A program made the position numbers and the translations under genes. Below, piece after piece: positions 35,821 through 42,512 of a stretch of DNA of 64,000 nucleotides. Source of the DNA: DASUNP01 sp963728545 (GTDB lineage: Bacteria; Acidobacteriota; Blastocatellia; UBA7656); the NCBI GenBank assembly GCA_963728545.1, contig CAVSKO010000002.1, positions 3,968,001 to 4,032,000 on the forward strand. Reading direction: 5' to 3'. The notes below the pieces were generated by a model. The model searched no databases and was not told the origin of the DNA. It was given only the letters and a program-made list of their open reading frames with translations. The stretch's first letter is position 1. Each line of letters begins with the position of its first letter.

Positions 35821-36097
35821 GCCTAACAATCGCGTCAACCGGAGCCGCGCGACCGAGTTTCGCATGGTTTCTTTCAGTTCCTTGCGCGCGGCCCGGTTAC
35901 GCGGGCCGTAGGGCGAGAGCATCTAATTTTCTAGGAGAATAAGGATTTTGGTTTCTTAGACTTCTATACCAGATACAAATATGAGCAAATTCCTTCGACT
36001 TTTGACGGTAATTTGAATTGGCAAAATTGCTCGAAAAGTTGAACCCCTCACTTTTGTTGGGAATTTAGATGCTCTCGCCCTGCGCGGGCCGTTAGAT
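35821..36097 (+). other. attC site 4, interrupted by a MITE-like insert
   Basis: R'' GCCTAAC (35821-35827) and R' GTTAGAT (36091-36097). The right arm is split after CGCGGGCCGT (35900-35909) by a 173-bp insert and then resumes with a second CGCGGGCCGT (36083-36092). Without the insert and one repeat the site is about 94 bp with normal arms (TCGCGTCAACCGGAGCCGCG / CGCGGCCCGGTTACGCG). Confidence 0.85.
35910..36082. mobile_element. MITE-like element inside attC 4
   Basis: Inverted ends AGGGCGAGAGCATCTAA (35910 on) and TTAGATGCTCTCGCCCTG (to 36082), flanked by the exact 10-bp duplication CGCGGGCCGT. 173 bp, no coding capacity. The (C)AGGG start and 8-10-bp duplication are compatible with mobilisation by an ISAs1-type transposase, two of which lie at 28.9-31.2 kb; that link is an inference. 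Confidence 0.82.
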
Positions 36098-36138
36098 GCC
36101 TTGTGTTACAAATGTATCTCTGATAAAGGATGACTGTT

Positions 36139-36846
36139 ATGATCGAGAATATAAAAGCCGTTAACAATCCTCTAACAATTATAGCCATTTTTGCTGCCCT
36201 TGCTGAGGTAGCTGGTACAATTGCATTAAAGTTAGTTTCGGAGAACTTGCAGGTTACATTTATATGGTTCGTCATGCTTTTCCCTGCTCTTTTAGTTTTA
36301 CTTTTCTTTATCACTTTGAATTTCAATCCTAAGGTCCTTTATGCACCCAGTGATTTCCGGGACGAGGAGAATTTTTTGTCCATCATTAGTGGCGCGTCTC
36401 GCTTATCCATAGATCTCAAAGATGTGGAAAGGCAATTAGAAGTCGTAAAGGGCCGGATAATTGATGAGGCCCTAAAACAAATTGATGTAGCAGGTGACAA
36501 AGAGCGCGCTCGTTTAATTTCGATTGTCAATGACAATATCAGGTCTGTCCAAGAAAAAGTCGAAACAACGAGAGAATCAGCAGAAGAGGTGGCTTTCGAA
36601 ACCCCCTTGAATCGCTTTTCGCCAAAGGTTCAGGAAAAAATACTTCAGTTACTCTCTTCGGAAGATAATCCGATCTCACTGGCAGAGATAAGGCAAAAGT
36701 TAAGCGAAGAGGGTATTAACATTGATGACCTATATTGGAATATGCGCAGCCTCAGAAAACAAGGTCTGGTTGAAAAATTCGATGGTGCAAACATATGGCT
36801 GTATAAAGTTAGAGCTAGCACAAAGGAAGAGAAACGGGCTAAATAA
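36139..36846 (+). CDS. Two-helix membrane protein with coiled coil and wHTH (cassette 5)
   Basis: 235 aa. The ATG at 36139 is chosen over 36130 because AAAGGA sits at the right distance only for the former. Two transmembrane helices (PLTIIAIFAALAEVAGTIAL, FIWFVMLFPALLVLLFFITL), then a signature FNPKVLYAPSDFRDEENF, a long helical coiled coil (IDLKDVERQLEVVKGRIIDE ... ESAEEVA) and a C-terminal winged helix (ISLAEIRQKLSEEGINIDDL). Widespread as a hypothetical protein near defence and TA genes as far as I recall; role unknown. Confidence 0.75.
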   Translation: MIENIKAVNNPLTIIAIFAALAEVAGTIALKLVSENLQVTFIWFVMLFPALLVLLFFITLNFNPKVLYAPSDFRDEENFLSIISGASRLSIDLKDVERQLEVVKGRIIDEALKQIDVAGDKERARLISIVNDNIRSVQEKVETTRESAEEVAFETPLNRFSPKVQEKILQLLSSEDNPISLAEIRQKLSEEGINIDDLYWNMRSLRKQGLVEKFDGANIWLYKVRASTKEEKRAK

Positions 36847-36880
36847 CAAACCTGAAAGTGTATGCCCGCATCACACCGGC

Positions 36881-36972
36881 ATCTAACAAACGCATGCAGC
36901 GGAGGCCGCGAAGCGAGTTTCGGATGTATTCATCAGTGCGGCTCGCGGCCCCGATAATGCGGAGCGTTAGAC
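36881..36972 (+). other. attC site 5 (92 bp)
   Basis: R'' ATCTAAC (36881-36887), R' GTTAGAC (36966-36972), arms CGCATGCAGCGGAGGCCGCG and CGCGGCCCCGATAATGCG. Its right arm is the closest match to remnant site 0. Confidence 0.92.
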
Positions 36973-37068
36973 GGCTGATGTGGTAGCAACTCCAGTTTGT
37001 CCTGTGCTACATTCATGCTCGTAGTCTAGAGATTTATAATTGAAATTCTATGCACAGGACTATGCAGC

Positions 37069-37392
37069 ATGGACATTCAAATCATTCGTCAGCGAGTGCG
37101 AGACGGCTTTTACCTCGTCAAGAGCCATGCCGTTCAGCATGCCTTAAAAGAAGGTTTTGAGCGAAAGAATATGGTTGAGGTAGTCTTAGAAGGAACTGTA
37201 ATTGAAGAATATCCAAACGATCAAAGATTGCTCGTATGTGGCAAAACAAGCCTGTTAGAAAACATAGATGTTTACCTACACGTTGTTTGTGAATACTCTG
37301 ACCCTGTTTATGCAGAGATTGTAACCGCTTACATCCCAGATGAAATGGAATGGGAGAAACCGCCGTTTCAAAGGCGAAAAAGAAAGAAGTGA
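37069..37392 (+). CDS. DUF4258 protein, toxin-like (cassette 6)
   Basis: 107 aa. Carries the DUF4258 pattern: VKSHAVQHALKEG, VLEGTVIEEYPNDQR and a beta strand IDVYLHVVCEYSD with a Lys/Arg-rich end. This family often precedes a YgiT/MqsA-like zinc-finger protein, an arrangement resembling mRNA-interferase toxin-antitoxin pairs. Three bases separate it from the next gene. Toxicity is inferred from context only. Confidence 0.8.
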   Translation: MDIQIIRQRVRDGFYLVKSHAVQHALKEGFERKNMVEVVLEGTVIEEYPNDQRLLVCGKTSLLENIDVYLHVVCEYSDPVYAEIVTAYIPDEMEWEKPPFQRRKRKK

Positions 37393-37395
37393 ATT

Positions 37396-37659
37396 ATGGC
37401 GAGCCAAGTAGTACCAATCTGTAAAGAGCATCAGACACCAAAAGAATGGCGTCCAACTACATTCGAGTACAACGAAGAGGGGATCATGGTACGTGTGCCG
37501 AATGTTTACGCTTGGGTTTGTGCGGAGGACGGCGAAGCATCATTCACGCCAGAAACGACCGATGAGTTGATCACGACAGTGCGTGAGTTGATAGAGCCTG
37601 CAAAACGAGCCCGTGAACGCCGATCTGCCTTAACGGAGTACATAGTGTTGGTCGGATAA
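37396..37659 (+). CDS. YgiT/MqsA-like partner protein (cassette 6)
   Basis: 87 aa. CKEH near the start and WVCAEDGEASFTPETTDELI later give the Cys/His set of a YgiT-type zinc-finger antitoxin N-domain, though the usual CxxC pairs are reduced, so zinc binding is uncertain. The C-terminal helix-turn-helix of MqsA is missing; the protein ends in a basic helix. Likely antitoxin of the DUF4258 protein. Confidence 0.65.
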   Translation: MASQVVPICKEHQTPKEWRPTTFEYNEEGIMVRVPNVYAWVCAEDGEASFTPETTDELITTVRELIEPAKRARERRSALTEYIVLVG

Positions 37660-37680
37660 AAGCTTGCCCAATCAAGCGCC

Positions 37681-37772
37681 GTCTAACAAGCGCATGCAAC
37701 GGAGGCCGCGAATTGAGTCTCGCATCAATCTATTAGTACCGCTCGCGGCCCCGCTGATGCGTGTCGTTAGAC
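37681..37772 (+). other. attC site 6 (92 bp)
   Basis: R'' GTCTAAC (37681-37687), R' GTTAGAC (37766-37772), arms CGCATGCAACGGAGGCCGCG and CGCGGCCCCGCTGATGCG, same subfamily as sites 1, 3 and 5. Confidence 0.92.
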
Positions 37773-37862
37773 CCCTGCCCGCAAAGCGCGACGAATTGAC
37801 GGCACGTCCAGACAGAACTAATATTCTTTGCGGAACTTTAACTGAACAGTAAGAGGGTTGAT

Positions 37863-38067
37863 ATGCCAATAAAGGTAATTATAGAAAAAGGTGAAGATGG
37901 ATACTTCGTGGCACACTGTCCTTCTTTGAAAAGCTGTTGGTTCTCAGGGAAAGACGAGGGAAGAAGCGCTGAATAACATCCGAGAAGCCATTGATCTTTA
38001 CCTGGAACCTGAGCCAGCAGAAGTGCTAGATGGCGAAGACCATGAAGTTGTTGAACTGACAATATGA
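37863..38067 (+). pseudogene. hicB: HicB-like antitoxin with one-base frameshift (cassette 7)
   Basis: Starts MPIKVIIEKGEDGYFVAHCP, the classical HicB partial-RNase-H fold, then LKSCW. One extra T in GGTTCTCAGGG shifts the frame; the expected continuation SQGKTREEALNNIREAIDLY ends VVELTI with the stop TGA at 38065-38067, overlapping the hicA start (ATGA). Corrected length about 67 aa. In HicAB the HicB protein neutralises HicA, so a real frameshift beside an intact hicA would be unusual unless HicA is silent. Confidence 0.8.
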
Positions 38068-38282
38068 AGCTACCACTTCTGTCGGGAAGACAAGTTCTGG
38101 CTGCGTTGCAACGGCTTGGCTTTGTAGAACTGCACCGAAAAGGAAGCCATGTTAAGATGGCACACCCTGATGGAAGAATAATTGTCTTTCCTTTCCACGA
38201 TGAAGTTGACAGATACACGCTAAAAGGCGGGCTACGAGATGCAAGCATAGATATTGAAGAGTTTCTCAAGCAGGTAAAGTAA
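38064..38282 (+). CDS. hicA: HicA mRNA-interferase toxin (cassette 7)
   Basis: 72 aa, full length, with dsRBD-like HicA motifs: LSGRQVLAALQRLGF, HRKGSHVKMAHPDG (catalytic His in GSHVKM) and IVFPFHDEVDRYTLKGGLR. HicA degrades mRNA and is bound by HicB. The usual order toxin-antitoxin is reversed here, with hicB first and an ATGA overlap. Followed by attC 7. Confidence 0.88.
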   Translation: MKLPLLSGRQVLAALQRLGFVELHRKGSHVKMAHPDGRIIVFPFHDEVDRYTLKGGLRDASIDIEEFLKQVK

Positions 38283-38304
38283 AAGCCCTGCACGTCAAAA
38301 CGGG

Positions 38305-38398
38305 GTCTAACAAACGCATGCAGTGGAGCGCGGCGAGCGAATTTCGCCTGGTTTCTTTGAGTGCTGTGCGCCACGCCCACTGATGCGAGTCGTTAGGC
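38305..38398 (+). other. attC site 7 (94 bp)
   Basis: R'' GTCTAAC (38305-38311), R' GTTAGGC (38392-38398). Arms CGCATGCAGTGGAGCGCGGC and GCGCCACGCCCACTGATGCG, intermediate between the two attC subfamilies. Confidence 0.88.
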
Positions 38399-38463
38399 CG
38401 CTCGCGACCGCTCAACTCGATCAGTAGACAGTAGACCAGTCGCACCAGATCAGAGAAAGAACT

Positions 38464-38601
38464 ATGAATTCAAGGGTACACGCCGTGCTTGATTTCATGC
38501 GGTTAATCTTCACAGGAACTTGTCCGTTAATGTCTTGGCTCGCTTATGGACTGGTAAATAGTATTGCTAATTACTTATTTATATCTAAAGAGTTTTTGTG
38601 A
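38464..38601 (+). CDS. Very short ORF, doubtful (cassette 8)
   Basis: 45 aa beginning MNSRVHAVLDFMRLIF and rich in hydrophobic residues (one possible membrane helix). AGAAAG precedes it. It is the only ORF in the first 260 bp of cassette 8. It may be a leader or a chance ORF. Confidence 0.25.
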   Translation: MNSRVHAVLDFMRLIFTGTCPLMSWLAYGLVNSIANYLFISKEFL

Positions 38602-38662
38602 TATACTCGGCGTCAAGAAATTTAGCCGAGTTTCCGAGAGTTCCTAAGCTGGAGATGATACT

Positions 38663-39438
38663 ATGAAAAAGCAGTTTCCATTTATCGTCGAAAGACAAAG
38701 CATAATTTTTTTTGTCGCAGTGACACTTCTCCTCGTTGCATTTTACACGGCTAGTTATTACATTCCACATGTAGCTCACACGGCCATTGCACCTTCGCAG
38801 TCTCCTCGTTTCTTAGTAAAGCAACAGCCGGATGCACCGTTACGTCTCTTATTCGGGAAAAGCAATTTAGCTACTTCGCAAACACCTGAGTTTGAAGTGA
38901 TCATTGGAAACGACAGCTTTCAACCCGTTTGTGCTTATGCAATCCGGTATGAAATATTGTCTGGCCATTCTAAGATCGGTGGTACAGAGCTTACGAATAA
39001 GATGTCCACTAGCTCAGTTCTGCAATCCGGTCAATCAGAGTCAATATATTTGGGCGGGGACATTTCTTACCCGGATACATTCGACAATATCACAATCTCC
39101 GTAGATTTCGTTGAGTTTACAGACGGAACCTTATGGGGCCCGACATATCTAAATCCAGGGGACGTTTACTTGGATTACGTGCCGGTGCGCGGGCAGCAAC
39201 TCGCTACTTTCTCGAAGTGTTAAAGCAAAAAGGGCCACAGGCTGTAATGAGTGCTATCAAAGAGGGAGCTGCCGATTTAACTCCCAACTCCACCCATTCA
39301 CCTGAATGGCTGGATGGCTTTCGTGGAGGCGTAGGTGCTATACAAGGGCGTTTAGAGTCTGCGTATACAAAGAGCGGCTTTCTTGAAATTGAATCTGAAC
39401 TCCAACGGCCATTTGATGCATCAGAGAGGAGGAAATAA
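38663..39438 (+). pseudogene. Membrane-anchored protein of cassette 8, one-base frameshift
   Basis: First frame: N-terminal membrane segment (IIFFVAVTLLLVAFYTASYY), then a beta-rich Ig-like part (EFEVIIGNDSFQPVCAYAIR, TISVDFVEFTDGTLWGP). At TGGGGCCC (about 39134-39141) one G seems lost; the second frame continues DISKSRGRLLGLRAGARAA, SPEWLDGFRGGVGAIQGRLE and ends ELQRPFDASERRK at 39438. Corrected length about 258 aa. The second half looks helical and cytosol- or periplasm-facing. Next gene begins 2 bp later, so they are co-transcribed. Family unknown. Confidence 0.6.
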
Positions 39439-39440
39439 CT

Positions 39441-40490
39441 GTGCTGCCACGTTATTGTCTCCTATTGCTTCTAATTGCAGCAGCCGTATTCATGTTTACG
39501 GAACGCACTATTAAGGCGCAAACTAACTGTGGAACGCCTCGATGCAATATTTTCAATGACACAAGTGGAACTCGGTGCGCAACCCTTGGTTGCAACGGAT
39601 CATATACCGTGTCCTGTGCTCCCTTGGGGAGCAACGTATGTCAGAATCTTCCTGCGAATTGCGGTTCTGGTTCCCGAATCACAGCCGACTTAGCCTGTGG
39701 AACAAATGGTAGCCATGCTACAGCTACATACCATTATTATTGCGCTTCAAGCGATAGTTTAAGGATTCGAACGTTTGATGGGCCAGATTGCCGCCCACCC
39801 GGTTGCTGTAGCAGTGGTATTGGTGGGAGTGGGACTTGTACAACACCTTGCAATCCCCCGCCCAACCCCGATGATTGTGCAGCTAGCGGCGGCGATTGTC
39901 CAATTGGTCAATACTGGTGCAGCTTTTGTTGCAGATGCACTCAAACGTCAAGTCCGATCTTAATAGATACTCTAGGTAACGGATTTGCGCTGACGGACGC
40001 GAGTGGTGGGTGCGAGTTTGATTTAGACAGCAACGGAGCAGCCGAGCGCATTGGTTGGACTGTTGCAAACTCTGACGATGTATTCTTAGCACTTGATCGC
40101 AACAACAATGGCACTATAGACAACGGGATAGAGCTGTTTGGGGACTTAACCCCACAGCTTTCATCGCCTAATCCGAATGGATTTCTCGCACTTGCTGAAT
40201 TCGATAAAGCGGGGAGCGGTGGAAATGAGGATGGCAAAATAGATTCCAGAGACTCAATCTTTAACTCTTTACGTTTATGGAAAGACGTAAATCACAACGG
40301 GCTCTCAGAGCCAAACGAGCTTTATTTGCTATCATCCTTTAATGTCATGTCCATAGACTTAGATTACAAAGAATCAAAGCGACGTGACGAACACGGCAAC
40401 TGGTTCCGCTATCGTGCGAAGGTAAGAGATGCGCGGGGCGCTCAAGTTGGGAGAGGGGCGTGGGACGTATTCTTTGTAAGAGCGCAGTAA
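39441..40490 (+). CDS. Secreted Cys-rich protein with EF-hand-like Ca sites (cassette 8)
   Basis: 349 aa. A signal peptide (YCLLLLLIAAAVFMFTERTI) precedes a Cys-rich region (about 28-170, more than twenty Cys, e.g. CRPPGCCSSG, WCSFCCRCTQ). The C-terminal half has acidic loops typical of Ca-binding: FDLDSNGAAER, ALDRNNNGTIDNGIELFGD, NEDGKIDSRDSIF and DVNHNGLSEPNEL. Probably exported and calcium-stabilised. A similar C-terminal layout occurs in many large secreted proteins. Last gene of cassette 8; a terminator follows. Confidence 0.75.
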   Translation: MLPRYCLLLLLIAAAVFMFTERTIKAQTNCGTPRCNIFNDTSGTRCATLGCNGSYTVSCAPLGSNVCQNLPANCGSGSRITADLACGTNGSHATATYHYYCASSDSLRIRTFDGPDCRPPGCCSSGIGGSGTCTTPCNPPPNPDDCAASGGDCPIGQYWCSFCCRCTQTSSPILIDTLGNGFALTDASGGCEFDLDSNGAAERIGWTVANSDDVFLALDRNNNGTIDNGIELFGDLTPQLSSPNPNGFLALAEFDKAGSGGNEDGKIDSRDSIFNSLRLWKDVNHNGLSEPNELYLLSSFNVMSIDLDYKESKRRDEHGNWFRYRAKVRDARGAQVGRGAWDVFFVRAQ

Positions 40491-40514
40491 GCTGAAAAAG
40501 CACGAATGTGAGAA

Positions 40515-40558
40515 CCGCCAGTTAGTCCTTTGTGATTGGCTGGCGGCTTTGCTTTCTT
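40515..40558 (+). terminator. Terminator at the end of cassette 8
   Basis: Stem CCGCCAG/CTGGCGG (40515-40521 and 40540-40546) followed by CTTTGCTTTCTT. Sits between the last cassette gene and attC remnant 8. Confidence 0.75.
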
Positions 40559-40581
40559 GAAAGACCGTACTGGGTGAAGCG

Positions 40582-40650
40582 GCCTAACGCTTGGGATGAC
40601 CGGGCGCGCGAAGCAGATTTCGCATGGTTCCTGCCAGTGCCGTTCGCGCG
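40582..40650 (+). other. attC site 8, left-part remnant
   Basis: R'' GCCTAAC at 40582-40588 and the left arm GCTTGGGATGACCGGGCGCG plus the loop up to CGTTCGCGCG. The right arm and R' are missing; the sequence changes to IS110-associated DNA at about 40651. This marks the right end of the surviving array. Confidence 0.82.
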
Positions 40651-42220
40651 CTCTTAAGAAACAACTCTTCGAATACTGCTTCTGCAAACACACGCTGTCG
40701 CCAATCCGGTTCGGGTTGTAATTCACTGTTGCTGTCTAGCCTGTCGCGCTTGCCACTTTATGCGGCCAGCTCCACTAGCTCATACCCTAGCCCTTTCGCC
40801 CGTTTGCGCAAACTCGCAACTACTCGCTCTCGTTGCCTCTCTTCATACGCTCGCGCTCCTCCCTCTTCGTACTCCCGCCCCTGCTTCACCAAGCTGTAGT
40901 ACAGCCTTGCTAGCTTATGCGCTGTCGCTGTGATCGCTGCACCTGGCCCTTTGCGCGCCTGCATCCTTCGATAGTACGCTCCCAACTCGCTGTCGCTGCG
41001 CGCTACGCTCGACGCCGCTTGCCGGAATGCTGCCGCCGCCCGATTCTTGCTCGCCTTCGTCTTGCTCGATAACACCTTCCCTCCACTCACTCGCCGGTTC
41101 GGACTTAAGCTTAACCAACTCGCAAAATGCTTCTCGCTGACAAAGCCACTCAAGTCTACCCCAACTTCCGAGATGATCTGCAATAAGGTCTGCGAGTTCA
41201 GCCCTTGCACTCGAAACAGATCAACCCCTAAAAGCTTGTAGGCATAATCGCGCAGGTTGAAACTGCAGCGCTGGCGCTTTTCACCTCCTGCAAGCGGCGG
41301 TGGCTCATCATCGCGCTTACCCGACAAACTCTGTAGATACTTCTCCATCTCCGATTCGCACTCCAGGATCTTCTCTTGATAGAACTCGAACAACTCGACT
41401 GCCTGCTTCAATGCGAACAGATGCTCTTGCCGGTAGTTGCCCACTAAGGATTGCGCTATCACCTCCGCCGTGGCGTGACAGCGCGGGTCGCGCATCTGGC
41501 CGAGTTTGCCCGTATCGCGCTCGCCTGCCAGAATGGCTTTTAGTATTCGCATACCAGTCTGCCCGGTGATGTCACTGACCACATTATCCAGGCGTAGGTT
41601 CATCTGTTGCAGTGCCTTCTGCATATGCTGAATGTGGCTTGAGGCACTCTTAACAAGCATGTCACGTTGGCGGACATACCCACGCAGCACGACGATCTCA
41701 TCGGTGGGCCGATAGGCGGCAGCCAACAACCCATAGCTTTCGAGTTGCTGTAGCCACTGGCAATCCAAGACATCACTCTTGCGCCCTGTGACATTCTTTA
41801 CCTTGCGCGCATCGACAAGCTTGACGAGAAAGCCGCGCTCTTCGAGCACCTCATACAATGGCACCCAGTAGACGCCCGTACTCTCCATTGCCACGGTCGT
41901 TACGCTGCAAGCTTGCAACCAGTCAGCAATGGCGTACAGGTCTTTAGTGAATACTGAGAACTCGCGCACCGGATGGAGAGTGGCAGCCGCAGGCACGGCC
42001 ACATAATGGCGTTCAGCACCGATGTCAATGCCAGCAGCATGTTGGTTGACTTGGTGGAGGTCGCTGCTTCTGTTGGCCTCAATGGTACGTCCCGGGCGGG
42101 GCGTGTGTCGCAGACGCTTTGTTGGGCGAGATGAGGAGCGCTTCTTCATAGCAGAGGGCCTCCGGTCAGTATGAAATGATGACCGAACCAGCGCAGCGGT
42201 AGAAACTGAAGAGTAATCTC
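40651..42220 (-). mobile_element. IS110-family element (ends approximate)
   Basis: The left limit is set by the loss of attC sequence, the right one by a repeated CTCTTAA (40650-40656 and 42214-42220) that may mark the ends. IS110 elements usually lack inverted repeats and target duplications. The region upstream of the transposase (42150-42220 and beyond) is where an IS110-group bridge RNA would be encoded. A subgroup of the related IS1111 elements is known to target attC sites, which fits this location, but the target could also be chance. Confidence 0.6.
40758..42149 (-). CDS. IS110-family DEDD transposase/recombinase
   Basis: 463 aa. The RuvC-like DEDD part is N-terminal: GIDIGAERHYVAVP (Asp), VAMESTGVYWVPLYEVL (Glu), LVDARKVKNVTGRKSDVLDC (Asp, Asp). 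The C-terminal Tnp_20 domain has LLQIISEVGVDLSGF, FASWLSLSPNRRVSGGK and the conserved Ser region. Works with a bridge RNA in IS110 elements. GGAGG precedes the start. Full length, no frameshift. Confidence 0.92.
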   Translation of the reverse strand: MKKRSSSRPTKRLRHTPRPGRTIEANRSSDLHQVNQHAAGIDIGAERHYVAVPAAATLHPVREFSVFTKDLYAIADWLQACSVTTVAMESTGVYWVPLYEVLEERGFLVKLVDARKVKNVTGRKSDVLDCQWLQQLESYGLLAAAYRPTDEIVVLRGYVRQRDMLVKSASSHIQHMQKALQQMNLRLDNVVSDITGQTGMRILKAILAGERDTGKLGQMRDPRCHATAEVIAQSLVGNYRQEHLFALKQAVELFEFYQEKILECESEMEKYLQSLSGKRDDEPPPLAGGEKRQRCSFNLRDYAYKLLGVDLFRVQGLNSQTLLQIISEVGVDLSGFVSEKHFASWLSLSPNRRVSGGKVLSSKTKASKNRAAAAFRQAASSVARSDSELGAYYRRMQARKGPGAAITATAHKLARLYYSLVKQGREYEEGGARAYEERQRERVVASLRKRAKGLGYELVELAA

Positions 42221-42451
42221 TTAAACGGGATCGGCAACGGCAATGAAAGCCGCGTCGTCACCACTGATCGGCACACGAACCGCTGAGACCAAACTCCGGT
42301 ACGGGCTTGCTAGCACCAATGCCGCGACGGTCCTCGCGACCGGCTCGGTCATCGCCCATCTTGCAATCTGAGCCGTCCGATGTCCAGTAAGTTTCATCCC
42401 TTTCGGTGCGTGCCTAGCACGTAGAACAACTCCGGTCAAACAAGATTAAAG
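42150..42451. other. Non-coding region between IS110 and the outer-membrane gene
   Basis: About 300 bp. The left 70 bp may be the IS110 end with a bridge-RNA segment. The remaining part holds an open frame on the minus strand (42439-42221) ending ISGDDAAFIAVADPV without a ribosome-binding site or recognisable domain; I do not call it. No attC right arm is found here. Confidence 0.4.
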
Positions 42452-42490
42452 AAAAAAATAAGCGAGACGGTGAGAGTGCCATCTCGCTTA
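42452..42490 (-). terminator. Rho-independent terminator
   Basis: On the minus strand the stem TAAGCGAGA/TCTCGCTTA is followed by seven T. Located 23 bp after the stop codon of the barrel/OmpA/AMIN gene. Confidence 0.88.
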
Positions 42491-42512
42491 AGCTGATCTG
42501 CGCATCAGGAGG

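Noticed and set aside
36048..36326. Minus-strand open frame across the MITE end and cassette 5
   Set aside because: Runs through the inverted repeat, attC arm and the start of a well-supported plus-strand gene; no ribosome-binding site.
36847..36860. AAATAACAAAC after the cassette-5 gene as another attC R'' site
   Set aside because: Does not match RYYYAAC and has no paired right arm other than that of attC 5.
31948..40650. Regularly spaced similar repeats, CRISPR-like at first glance
   Set aside because: Units are about 92 bp with internal dyad symmetry, spacing is 0.5-2.2 kb and genes lie between; they fit attC sites, not CRISPR repeats.
42221..42439. Minus-strand ORF of 72 aa next to IS110
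   Set aside because: No ribosome-binding site, no recognisable domain; may be IS end DNA. Left as non-coding.
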